Shown one piece after another: positions 53,371 to 61,488 of a stretch of 64,000 nt of DNA. Source of the stretch: Caballeronia sordidicola (GTDB taxonomy: Bacteria > Pseudomonadota > Gammaproteobacteria > Burkholderiales > Burkholderiaceae); contig NZ_JNFG01000007.1 of NCBI RefSeq assembly GCF_000729995.1, positions 186,001 to 250,000 of the forward strand, read 5' to 3'. The position numbers and the translations under genes were made by a program. How positions within the stretch are numbered: position 1 is the first letter of the stretch; the number at the start of each line of letters is the position of its first letter. A model generated the notes under the pieces. The model was not told the DNA's origin. It saw nothing but the letters and a program-made list of their open reading frames with translations, and made no database searches.

Positions 53371-54942
53371 GTGCTGTGTTCGCCCGCGATCAAGACCATG
53401 CTCAAGAACTTTACGATTCGCCGCGGACTCACGATTACCATCGCCGGCTACACGCTCGCGCTCGTGGCGGTGCTGCTTGCAGCCGCTTTGTGCCTGCGCC
53501 AGAGCAACCAGGCGCTGGAGCAGATGGTCGCCACGGACACCGTGGCCATTACGCATCTCAAGACGAGTTCGCAGCGGCTGCTGCAAGTGCGCCTTGCGCT
53601 CGGCAGCTTCGAGACGCTGTTCATGCTCGGCAAGGCGGGCGACGACCTGCTGCCCAACGCGCGCAAGACGCTGAAAGCGAGCGATACCGAGTTCGATGCG
53701 TACCTCGCCAAACCGCGTGACCCGCAGGAAGAGCCGCTCGTGCAAGCCGCCAAGGCCGCGCGCGACGCGTTGATTGCGAAGGCGCTCAACCTTGAATTCG
53801 ATGCGCTCGCGCAGAACGACTTCACCACGTTCCGCACGCTCCAGGTTCAGACGGCGGACAGTTTATACGCCACCTACGATCACGCGATGTCCGCGGTGGA
53901 AGCGTTCCAGATTGCGCATCAGCAAGACCGTTATGCGCAGGCACAGGCTCAGTTCCACACCATGGCGACAGCGGCCGCGGTCGTTGCGGCGTTGGCGCTG
54001 GTGCTGGGGTTCATCGCGCGGGCGGCGTTGAGCGCAGCGGTGATGAAGCCGATCGAATCGGCGATTCATCACTTCGAACAGATTGCCGCGGGCGATCTGA
54101 CGGCAAGCATCGATGCCTCGCGCGACAACGAAATGGGCCGCTTGTTTGCAGCGCTCGGCAAGATGCAGCAGGGACTTGTGGGGACGGTGCAGCAGGTTCG
54201 CGGCGGCACGGGCGCAATCTCGCACGGTGCGCGTGAGATTGCGGCGGGCAACATCGATTTGTCGCAACGCACGGAAGAACAGGCGGCTTCATTGCAGCAA
54301 ACAGCGTCGAGCATGGAGCAGTTGACGGCCACTGTCCGCCAGAACGCCGACAACGCGCGGCAAGCGAGCGAGCTGGCTGTCGATGCATCGGCAACCGCTG
54401 TGCGTGGCGGCACGGTCGTGGGCAAGGTCGTGCATACGATGGACGACATCGCGACGAGTTCCACGCGGATTGCGGACATCATCGGCGTGATCGAGGGGAT
54501 TGCGTTCCAGACGAATATTCTCGCGCTGAACGCGGCTGTGGAAGCCGCGCGTGCGGGTGAGCAAGGGCGTGGTTTTGCGGTGGTTGCGGGCGAAGTGCGC
54601 AACCTCGCGCAGCGCAGCGCCGGGGCCGCGAAAGAGATCAAGGAGTTGATCAATGCATCGGCGGGCAAGGTGCAGGCCGGCAACGTGTTGGCGGGACAAG
54701 CGGGCCAGACCATGAGCGAAGTGGTCGCGGCCGTGAAGCGGGTGTCGGACATCATCAGCGCGATCAGCGCGGCATCGAACGAGCAGACCGGTGGTATTGA
54801 ACAGATCAACCGCGCGGTCGCGCAGATGGATGAGGTGACACAGCAGAATGCGGCGCTGGTGGAGGAAGCGGCTGCGGCTGCGGCATCGCTTGAACAGCAA
54901 GCGGAGAAGCTGGATGTCGCGGTGGCGGTGTTTCGGGTTTAG
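53371..54942 (+). CDS. Methyl-accepting chemotaxis protein, Tar-like
   Basis: A 523-residue chemoreceptor. Membrane helix 1 is about 22-42 and helix 2 about 198-218, enclosing a four-helix TarH-like ligand domain. A HAMP domain (about 218-270, [18 protein letters not shown]) and a long coiled signalling domain follow, with the tip [50 protein letters not shown]. The C-terminus ends DVAVAVFRV with no NWETF pentapeptide, so it cannot recruit CheR by that route. The start is GTG 53371 with GAGG upstream, or ATG 53398. No che genes are nearby. Confidence 0.93.
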   Translation: MLCSPAIKTMLKNFTIRRGLTITIAGYTLALVAVLLAAALCLRQSNQALEQMVATDTVAITHLKTSSQRLLQVRLALGSFETLFMLGKAGDDLLPNARKTLKASDTEFDAYLAKPRDPQEEPLVQAAKAARDALIAKALNLEFDALAQNDFTTFRTLQVQTADSLYATYDHAMSAVEAFQIAHQQDRYAQAQAQFHTMATAAAVVAALALVLGFIARAALSAAVMKPIESAIHHFEQIAAGDLTASIDASRDNEMGRLFAALGKMQQGLVGTVQQVRGGTGAISHGAREIAAGNIDLSQRTEEQAASLQQTASSMEQLTATVRQNADNARQASELAVDASATAVRGGTVVGKVVHTMDDIATSSTRIADIIGVIEGIAFQTNILALNAAVEAARAGEQGRGFAVVAGEVRNLAQRSAGAAKEIKELINASAGKVQAGNVLAGQAGQTMSEVVAAVKRVSDIISAISAASNEQTGGIEQINRAVAQMDEVTQQNAALVEEAAAAAASLEQQAEKLDVAVAVFRV

Positions 54943-54948
54943 GGGGTT

Positions 54949-55491
54949 TCATTTCCCTGCGGGAATCGCCGCAAACACCTTCGAGTAGTACGCACTCCCC
55001 TGGCGCATGTGCGATTCAAATGCGAACCCACGGCTGAGCATGTCGTTCATATCGGCGCGCGTGATCTTCATCACGTAGCTGTGCTCAGTCGTGACCAACC
55101 GGCAACTCCCCGGCGCCTCCGATGCGCTAAACCACTTGCCCGCATCGGCATGACCGGCCGGGTAGGTATGGCCATCGTGCTCCACTTGCCAGCGGCCATC
55201 GAGCAGGATCCAGAAATCATCGCTCTTATCCGCCGCTGAACAACTCGCGACCACCGTGCCCGCCTGCGCTTCCCACTCGCGCGAGTGACTGATGGTCCAG
55301 CGCAACTGCTCTGTATCAAGCCCGGTAAAAAACGGCGTCTTCCTGAGCAGATATAAATACGTCGTCGATGCTTTCATGGTCTTGCCCTCCTCTTGCTGCG
55401 CGTAACCCTGCTGACCGCACGCAGCGCTCAGCATAAGAAGGCCGAGCCAAGCACCGCGAACGATACACCCGGCCCTCGTCACGCTTATCAT
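54949..55491 (-). CDS. Lipoprotein-like protein with a cyclic-nucleotide-binding fold
   Basis: A 180-residue protein. From ATG 55491 it has a lipoprotein-type signal (lipobox LSAAC) and a Gln/Glu linker, then YLYLLRKTPFFTGLDTEQLRW, like the entry helix of cNMP-binding domains, and a beta-roll (about 75-150) ending RADMNDMLSRGFAFE. The glycine-rich phosphate-binding cassette is not intact, so nucleotide binding is doubtful. A second start at 55377 has a perfect AGGAGG and would give a 142-residue cytoplasmic form. ATG 55491 overlaps the SDR stop codon in ATGA, implying coupled translation. No family name is assigned. Confidence 0.6.
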   Translation of the reverse strand: MISVTRAGCIVRGAWLGLLMLSAACGQQGYAQQEEGKTMKASTTYLYLLRKTPFFTGLDTEQLRWTISHSREWEAQAGTVVASCSAADKSDDFWILLDGRWQVEHDGHTYPAGHADAGKWFSASEAPGSCRLVTTEHSYVMKITRADMNDMLSRGFAFESHMRQGSAYYSKVFAAIPAGK

Positions 55492-56381
55492 CGTGACACC
55501 TTTGCTTCAAGCAGATCGCCCATGCCGATGCGCTTCGCGAATTCAATCCGCACCCGCTCGGACACCTCCAGCACCTGCGCCGCGCCATCGCCGACAAAAT
55601 CGATCACTGAGCGCATCGGCCTCGTACCCTTCGCCAGCCCGACAATGCGCACGACTTCATCCGCGACCGCCTTGGGATCGGCGTCAGCCGGCGTGAGCGC
55701 GGTCAAACGCTCGCCGATCTGGTCCATCACGCCGTCGTATCGGGCATAGGCCACAGCCCTCGCCGAGTCGGCCGGTTTGCCCGCGCTCGGGAAGTGGTCA
55801 GTGCCGCTGGTGAATGCGCCGGGCACGACGATGGATGTCTCCACGCCAAAGCGCGCCAGTTCATAAGCCAATGTGACGGCGAGCGAATCCATCGCCGCCT
55901 TGGCCGCGCCATAAGGCCCCATGAACGGGGGGAAACCACCCTTGGTCGTCGTACTGCTGATCCACAGGACCAGCCCGGATTCATGCTTGCGCATATACGG
56001 CAACACCGCTCGGTTGACACGCTGCGCGCCGAACAGATTGGTGTCGAAGACCTTCATCATTTCTTCCGGCGTGAACGCTTCCGACGGACCGACCACCAGA
56101 TGCCCCGCGTTCTGCATCACCACGTCAATCCTGCCCTGCTCGCGGACGATGGTCGCGGCAGCGGCATCGGCGGAATCCTGCGAGAGGACATCGAGTTCCA
56201 GCGGAATCAACGCGATGCCCTTCTGCGCCGATATAGCGCGCAATTCATCGGCACGACTGCGATTGCGGCCTTCCACATCGCGCATGGTTGCATACACAAC
56301 GTGCCCCGCTTCGGCCAGCGCCAACGCGCTCAACTTGCCGATGCCCGTGCCTGCGCCCGTTACCAAAATGACTGATTTCAC
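55488..56381 (-). CDS. Short-chain dehydrogenase/reductase
   Basis: A 297-residue Rossmann-fold oxidoreductase of the classical SDR type. TGAGTGIG (8-15) binds the cofactor, QNAGHLVVG corresponds to the NNAG motif, and SSTTTKGGFPPFMGPYGAAKAAMDSL supplies the catalytic Ser, Tyr and Lys. The R in ATMRDVEGRNR after strand 2 suggests NADP. The C-terminal extension is typical of SDRs of about 290 residues. Its stop overlaps the start of the lipoprotein-like gene by 4 bases, so these form an operon; a second SDR lies 44 bases upstream on the same strand. Confidence 0.9.
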   Translation of the reverse strand: MKSVILVTGAGTGIGKLSALALAEAGHVVYATMRDVEGRNRSRADELRAISAQKGIALIPLELDVLSQDSADAAAATIVREQGRIDVVMQNAGHLVVGPSEAFTPEEMMKVFDTNLFGAQRVNRAVLPYMRKHESGLVLWISSTTTKGGFPPFMGPYGAAKAAMDSLAVTLAYELARFGVETSIVVPGAFTSGTDHFPSAGKPADSARAVAYARYDGVMDQIGERLTALTPADADPKAVADEVVRIVGLAKGTRPMRSVIDFVGDGAAQVLEVSERVRIEFAKRIGMGDLLEAKVSR

Positions 56382-56425
56382 GTTGATTCTCCTAAACGTT
56401 TAGCTAAGCTAATATTCTTGATGTC

Positions 56426-57169
56426 TTAAGCGATACCGCCATTGGCGCGCAGGATCTGGCCGTTGACCCAACCCGCATCGGGACCGGCGAGGAACGACAC
56501 GACCGATGCGATATCTTCGGGCTGGCCGAGGCGTTGCAGCGGCGGCATCTTGGCGAAGGCCTGGATCTGTTCTTCGGTCTTGCCATCGAGGAAAAGCGAG
56601 GTCGCGATCGGACCGGGAGCAACCGCGTTCACCGTGATGTTGCGGCCGCGCAGTTCCTTCGCGAACACATGCGTGAACGCTTCCACGGCGGCTTTCGTCG
56701 CGTTGTAGACGGCGTAGCCCGGCATGTTCAGGGCAAGCGTCGTGCTCGAAAAATTGATGATGCGGCCACCCTCGTTCATTCGCGCCGCCGCTTCGCGCAG
56801 CGTGTTGAAGGTGCCGCGAACATTGATGCCGAAGGTCTGGTCGTAGAGCGCGTCGGAGGTATCGGCAAGCGGGACCGTCTTCAGCACGCCGGCGTTATTC
56901 ACCAGCACGTCGATCTTGCCAAGTTGCTGTTCGGTCGCTTCGAACAGGGCGCGGACTTCGTCGGCGTTCGCTACGTCGGCTTTGATCGCGATGGCTTTCG
57001 CGCCCTGCGCGGCGAGTTCCGCAACGAGCGCATCGGCTTCCTTCGAACTCGTTGCGTAGTTGATGACGACCGCAAAACCGTCGTTGGCGAGACGCCGCGC
57101 CACTGCTGCGCCAATACCGCGCGATGCGCCCGTGACAATGGCGACCTGGGTGTTCTTGACTGCGTTCAT
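56426..57169 (-). CDS. Short-chain dehydrogenase/reductase (FabG-like)
   Basis: A 247-residue SDR. TGASRGIG (13-20), NNAGVL, INFSSTTLALNMPGYAVYNATKAAVEAF with the Tyr-x3-Lys pair, and NAVAPGPIAT are present. Length and ending (AGWVNGQILRANGGIA) match 3-oxoacyl-ACP reductase-like SDRs. AGGAGCG lies 7 bases before ATG 57169. It heads the two-SDR operon and is divergent from a LysR gene 132 bases away. The substrate is unknown; a quinone or aldehyde reduction role is common for this LysR-SDR arrangement, but that is inference. Confidence 0.9.
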   Translation of the reverse strand: MNAVKNTQVAIVTGASRGIGAAVARRLANDGFAVVINYATSSKEADALVAELAAQGAKAIAIKADVANADEVRALFEATEQQLGKIDVLVNNAGVLKTVPLADTSDALYDQTFGINVRGTFNTLREAAARMNEGGRIINFSSTTLALNMPGYAVYNATKAAVEAFTHVFAKELRGRNITVNAVAPGPIATSLFLDGKTEEQIQAFAKMPPLQRLGQPEDIASVVSFLAGPDAGWVNGQILRANGGIA

Positions 57170-57211
57170 GATTCGCTCCTTTGGGTGGTGAGTGCGTGGA
57201 ATAAAGTATTG

Positions 57212-57230
57212 ATCATTCACATCGATTGAT
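57212..57230. promoter_or_regulatory. Candidate LysR site between SDR and LysR genes
   Basis: ATCATT, seven bases, ATTGAT: an imperfect dyad (one mismatch) in the AT-rich centre of the divergent 132-base gap. Binding by the adjacent LysR protein is inferred only from place. Confidence 0.3.
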
Positions 57231-57301
57231 AATTACCCGCGATTTGTTAATATCGTTCCATTTACTTTAACAATCGCACCCTCACCGCTCGCGAGTCGCC
57301 C

Positions 57302-58192
57302 ATGGACCGGTTCCAGGAAATGCAGGTGTTTATCCGTATCGCCGAGCGCAGCAGCTTTACGCAGGCCGCCGACGACTTGCAGATTCCGCGCGCCACGGTC
57401 ACCAACTTGCTGAAGCGCATGGAGGAGCGGCTCGGGACGCGGCTGCTCGAGCGCACCACGCGCACGGTGCGGCTCACGCACGACGGCGAGGCGTTCTACC
57501 GGCGCTGCGTGCGGCTGGTCGCGGACATGGAGGAAGCGGAGGGATCGTTCCGCAATGTCGCGCCGAAGGGCCTGCTGCGTGTGAATTTGCAAGGGACGCT
57601 TGCCCGGCATTTCGTGGTGCCGACGCTGCCTGAGTTCATCGCGCAGTATCCGGACATCGAGTTGCAGATTGGCGAGGACGACCGGCTGGTGGATCTGGTG
57701 CGCGAGGGCATCGACTGCGTGCTGCGGGCGGGGACGCTCCAGGATTCGTCGATGGTCGGACGCCGCGTCGCGCTGATGGAGCAGGTCACGGTGGCCAGTC
57801 CCGCCTATCTGGAACAATTTGGGGAGCCGGAGACGCTCGAGGCGCTCGGCGCGCATCGGGCGGTGAACTATCTGTCGAGCGGATCGGGGCGGGTCTTGCC
57901 GATGGAATTTACCGTCGATGGCCGCGTGGTCGAGGTCCAGCTTGCCGCCGTGGTGTCGGTCACTGGCGCGGATTTGTACACGGGGTCCGCGGTGGCGGGA
58001 TTGGGGCTGGTGCAGGTGCCGCGGTATCGGGTAATGGGAGAATTATCGGCGGGGAAACTGAAGGTCGTGCTTGATGAGTTTCCGCCGCCCCCTATGCCGG
58101 TTTCGGTTTTGTATCCGCAGAACCGCCAGTTATCGGCGAGGGTTCGAGTCTTCGCTCAATGGGTTCGGGGGATTTTTGAAGCGGCGGCATGA
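57302..58192 (+). CDS. LysR-family transcriptional regulator (CrgA/DmlR-like)
   Basis: A 296-residue LysR regulator starting MDRFQEMQVFIRIAERSSFTQAADDLQIPRATVTNLLKRMEERLGTRLLERTTRTVRLTHDGEAFY, characteristic of the CrgA group. The effector domain begins GLLRVNLQGTLARHFVVPTLPEF. It is divergent from the FabG-like SDR gene, an arrangement very common for this group, and it probably controls the SDR pair and the coupled lipoprotein-like gene. Confidence 0.9.
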   Translation: MDRFQEMQVFIRIAERSSFTQAADDLQIPRATVTNLLKRMEERLGTRLLERTTRTVRLTHDGEAFYRRCVRLVADMEEAEGSFRNVAPKGLLRVNLQGTLARHFVVPTLPEFIAQYPDIELQIGEDDRLVDLVREGIDCVLRAGTLQDSSMVGRRVALMEQVTVASPAYLEQFGEPETLEALGAHRAVNYLSSGSGRVLPMEFTVDGRVVEVQLAAVVSVTGADLYTGSAVAGLGLVQVPRYRVMGELSAGKLKVVLDEFPPPPMPVSVLYPQNRQLSARVRVFAQWVRGIFEAAA

Positions 58193-58718
58193 GGGAGGAT
58201 TAAGTTTGGCGTTCAATTTCGCCGGAGTCGAAGAAGCCGAATATTCACGAATCGTTCGAAATTAGTCGATATAAGCCATCCGACAACGATTGCGCGGCAC
58301 TTTTATCGTTCGCCCAATTAGTAACCTCCCTTCAGCAGGTTGCCGTAAAGAAAGACGATCTAGCGACCAGCCTGACATGAACCCCAATGCGCTCTGGTAA
58401 TTGATCTTAAGTCTGGAGTGCCGGACTCGCGAGTATCAAACCAATTACCAGCGGGTCACGATACCCGGCTTACGAGTCGATCGCACCCGCGCAAACTGCC
58501 GATCAGCATTTCCCGACAGCAATAAACGGCTGCAAACGCAGCCCTTCCGTCGGACGTTTTCCACTCCGCCAAAACTCCGCCGGCATTTAAAGACGTTTCT
58601 TTAGTAAGCACCTAAAGATTTTTGTCTTACCGCCGTTTACAAGTTTGCGTAATCCCGCGCACGGAGTATCCAAATCCAATCAACCATTGCGGAATCCAGA
58701 TTCCGCATTAAAAAAATA
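58193..58718. other. Intergenic stretch with a perfect dyad near its end
   Basis: About 525 bases between the LysR gene and the lipoprotein gene on the same strand. No credible gene is seen. The 3' end is AT-rich and holds a perfect 9-bp dyad at 58688-58707, described separately. Confidence 0.35.
58688..58707. promoter_or_regulatory. Perfect 20-base dyad just upstream of a lipoprotein gene
   Basis: TGCGGAATC, CA, GATTCCGCA, ending 11 bases before the start codon and followed by TTAAAAAAATAAT. It may be an operator or, as RNA, a hairpin in the leader. There is no Shine-Dalgarno between it and the start, which is odd. Confidence 0.45.
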
Positions 58719-59603
58719 ATGCACATGAAAACAAGATTGCCTTTGATCATTTCCATGTTGGGTTCGTTTGCGCTCGCCGCGTGCGGCGGAGGCGGGGGCG
58801 GCAGCACGTCGGACGCACAAGCGGCGGCACCGGCCTCTTCAGCCAGCGCACCGGTGGCCGCGTCGGCGCCTGCGGCCGCGTCAACGCCCGCCGTGACGGG
58901 CGAAGCACTTCCTAGCCTGAGCGCCCCGCAGAGTGGCTCGACTGCTGCCACAGGCAATGGTTTTGAAGGTATCTGGACGCAACAATCGTCCACGTCCCGC
59001 CTGACGGCCATTGTGGACCCGGCGAACAACATCTCTTACGCAAGCGGTTTGTTTTCCGTCGTCACCTCCATGTTCTTCGGGGCGGCAACGACCGCTGCGC
59101 CGAACTGGACCTTGACAAGCGGCTTTCAGACTTTGGGCAATGTGCGCTACCCGGCTACCTCGGGAAGCGGAACGTTCACGGCGAACCAGACCTTGACTGG
59201 CAGCTTCGTGGCCAACAACAGCACCGTGAACCTGTCCTTGAACTACGACCCGGCGAATGCGCTTGCGGTCAGCCAATCGAGCGTCGCGGGTACGTGGACA
59301 CAAAGCGTGACGACCATGACAGTCGACACTGCGGGCGGCTTCACTGGCTCGTTCCTCGGCTGCGGTGTCGCCGGCACGTTGGCGCTGGCCACGGCGGGCT
59401 CGAACAAGAACCTTTACACGATGACCGTGAGCGGCACGACGAGCTCCTGCACGTTGCGTTCAGGGGTGACCTACACGGGTAGCGCAGCGATTACGTTCCT
59501 GCCCGTTTCCGGCAGCACGACGTTGTACCAGCGGACGATTGTCTATCTGGTCAAGGCAGCCGACAACTCGGTGATCGCCTTCGGTCAACTGACGAAGCAG
59601 TAA
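58719..59603 (+). CDS. Ser/Thr/Ala-rich lipoprotein of unknown function
   Basis: A 294-residue exported protein. The N-terminus has a lipoprotein signal (SFALAAC, then six glycines), an Ala/Ser/Pro linker (about 35-70), then a Thr/Ser/Gly-rich beta-strand region with repeated segments such as GSGTFTANQTLTGSF and NSTVNLSLNYDPAN, and VTYTGSAAITFLPV near the end. This looks like a surface lipocalin-like or beta-sandwich protein of the kind often found in Burkholderia; no family is assigned. ATG 58719 and 58725 are both possible. Confidence 0.7.
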   Translation: MHMKTRLPLIISMLGSFALAACGGGGGGSTSDAQAAAPASSASAPVAASAPAAASTPAVTGEALPSLSAPQSGSTAATGNGFEGIWTQQSSTSRLTAIVDPANNISYASGLFSVVTSMFFGAATTAAPNWTLTSGFQTLGNVRYPATSGSGTFTANQTLTGSFVANNSTVNLSLNYDPANALAVSQSSVAGTWTQSVTTMTVDTAGGFTGSFLGCGVAGTLALATAGSNKNLYTMTVSGTTSSCTLRSGVTYTGSAAITFLPVSGSTTLYQRTIVYLVKAADNSVIAFGQLTKQ

Positions 59604-59612
59604 GCCGGTTCG

Positions 59613-59644
59613 GGGCCACGGCGCGCACCAGCACGGCGTGGCCC
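59613..59644. terminator. GC-rich hairpin between convergent genes
   Basis: GGGCCACG, a 16-base loop, CGTGGCCC: perfect 8-bp arms between the lipoprotein gene stop and the kinase gene stop on the other strand. No T run follows; a bidirectional terminator is likely by place. Confidence 0.45.
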
Positions 59645-59655
59645 ACCCGCCCCGC

Positions 59656-61488
59656 TCAATGGCGCATCAGCGCCCACAGCAGCAACGCCAGCAATAGCAC
59701 CGCGACCAACTGCCAGAACAGCACCGGATCGCTCTCGAGCAAGGGCCTGCGCCGAGCCGGCGCCATCGCGTCTCGACCCTTCGAAAAACGATCGAGATCA
59801 GCGCAAACTTCAACCACGTCCTGATACCTGCGCGCCGGATCGGGTTGCAACGCTTTCTCCAGCACCAAGTCGAGCCATTGCGGCGCGTCCGGTCGATATT
59901 GATACAGTGGCACGCGGCCATTAAATCCGTAAGGCAGCTTGCCGCCGCTGAACAGCCGGTACAGGGTCACGCCATACGCGAACACCTCGGAGCGAGCATC
60001 ACCTTGCTCGCCTTTCATCAACTCAGGCGCCATATAAGCGGGCGAGCCCGGTGCGGTGCCGGCGTCCGGCAACTGCATGCCTGGCATATAGCCGAAACCG
60101 AGATCGAGCAGGCGCGTGTTATCGCCCTGCATCACCAAAACGTTCTCGGGTTTGATATCGCGATGGAAGATATTGCGGCGATTCAGCGCGCCGATCGAAT
60201 GACCCAGTTGCCGCGCAATCTCGAGCGCACGCGGCAACGCGATGGGCTGAGGTGCCGCAAGCAGTTTTTCGAGCGTGACGCCTGCGCCGAGCGGCATCAC
60301 CACATAGAGCCGGGTTTGCCGGTCGGCATCGACCGGCATTGGCGCGAGCACGCCTTCGTCGCCGATCTTGCCGGCCAGCCAGCGCTCGCGCACGATCGAC
60401 TGACGAACGTTCTCGTCCTGCGAGACACGCGGCTTGGGAAACTTGAGCGCCAGCGGCGTGTTCGGATCGGCCAGATCGTAGCCGGCGAAAATCCGCGAAT
60501 AGAAGCCATCGCTCAACACGCTCTTGAGCAGATAGCCATCGACAACATTGCCGGCGTCGGGCACCGCCGGAATCGGCAAGGCACCGACCACCCGCTCCAG
60601 GTAACCGACATCAAGCAAAGGCAGGTCGCCCACATCAAGCACCGCGCTCGTCACGTCGTCCTGCGAGCCGAGTGTCACCGCCAGCGCGCCGAGCCGGCGT
60701 GCAGTGTCGAGCGCACTGCCGCCCGCCGCCAGTACTCTCTGCAGCTCGCGCATTGGCACGCGGCGATAGAGCCCGTCGGAGCACATCAGCAAGCGATCAC
60801 CCTCGCGCAACTCAAGCGTCTCGATGCGAGTCACCAGCGCCGGATGCATGCCGACCGCATGCGCCACATAGGAACCGAATGCGACCGGAATCACGTCGTC
60901 GTCGCCGAGCTGGGTCAGTTGACCATCGCGCAGCAGATAGAGCCGCACGTCGCCGGCCGCCACCAGATACGCAGTAGCCCGGCGCACGATCAGCGCCGCA
61001 AAGGACGCAGCCATCTGGTTCAGCGCGGGATCGACGCGGCCGATCTGATGCAGCCAGCCGTGTATTGCCCCGAGCGCACGCGCAGCGGCCACGCCGGGCT
61101 GCAAGGTGTCGGGGAGCCCGTAATAGGCATCTATAAAAGTCCGCACCGAGAGTTCGGCCGCGACCCGCCCGCCCTTGCTGCCGCTCACGCCATCGGCCAG
61201 GGCGATCACACTGCCACGCGCGACGCGCGCCGCCAGATTGCCGAGCATCACGCCGACGTAGTCTTCGTTGATGTAGTCTTCGTCGTTGTGACCCTGCCCG
61301 CGGACGCGGGCAGGGCAAGAGACACAACCGATCTCGAGAGCAGCGCACTCGCCGCGCTCCGGCCGCAACTGCAGGTCGATTTCCTGGCAGTCCATTCCGC
61401 GACGGCTGGCGGGCCTTCCCTCCGGATCGTCTGGCATCCGGACCGTGTCCGGTGCAGGCAAGCTATCCAGGGAGAAGGGTTCAGCCAT
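59656..61488 (-). CDS. Bifunctional PP2C-type phosphatase/Ser-Thr protein kinase, membrane-anchored
   Basis: A 610-residue protein. The N-terminal PP2C domain (about 45-290) has EDYVG, ALADGVSGSKGG (D99), CSDGLYRRV (D238) and SQDDVTSAV (D277-D278), the metal aspartates. The kinase domain (about 315-575) has K349 in LALKF, HRDIKPENV (D444, N449), DLG in place of DFG (462-464) and SPAYMAPE. The glycine-rich loop is degenerate (SDGFYSRIF). A C-terminal membrane helix (about 591-608) anchors it, both domains facing the cytoplasm. Its ATG directly follows the TAA of the amino-acid permease gene, so the two are translated together and the permease may be a target. Confidence 0.92.
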   Translation of the reverse strand: MAEPFSLDSLPAPDTVRMPDDPEGRPASRRGMDCQEIDLQLRPERGECAALEIGCVSCPARVRGQGHNDEDYINEDYVGVMLGNLAARVARGSVIALADGVSGSKGGRVAAELSVRTFIDAYYGLPDTLQPGVAAARALGAIHGWLHQIGRVDPALNQMAASFAALIVRRATAYLVAAGDVRLYLLRDGQLTQLGDDDVIPVAFGSYVAHAVGMHPALVTRIETLELREGDRLLMCSDGLYRRVPMRELQRVLAAGGSALDTARRLGALAVTLGSQDDVTSAVLDVGDLPLLDVGYLERVVGALPIPAVPDAGNVVDGYLLKSVLSDGFYSRIFAGYDLADPNTPLALKFPKPRVSQDENVRQSIVRERWLAGKIGDEGVLAPMPVDADRQTRLYVVMPLGAGVTLEKLLAAPQPIALPRALEIARQLGHSIGALNRRNIFHRDIKPENVLVMQGDNTRLLDLGFGYMPGMQLPDAGTAPGSPAYMAPELMKGEQGDARSEVFAYGVTLYRLFSGGKLPYGFNGRVPLYQYRPDAPQWLDLVLEKALQPDPARRYQDVVEVCADLDRFSKGRDAMAPARRRPLLESDPVLFWQLVAVLLLALLLWALMRH

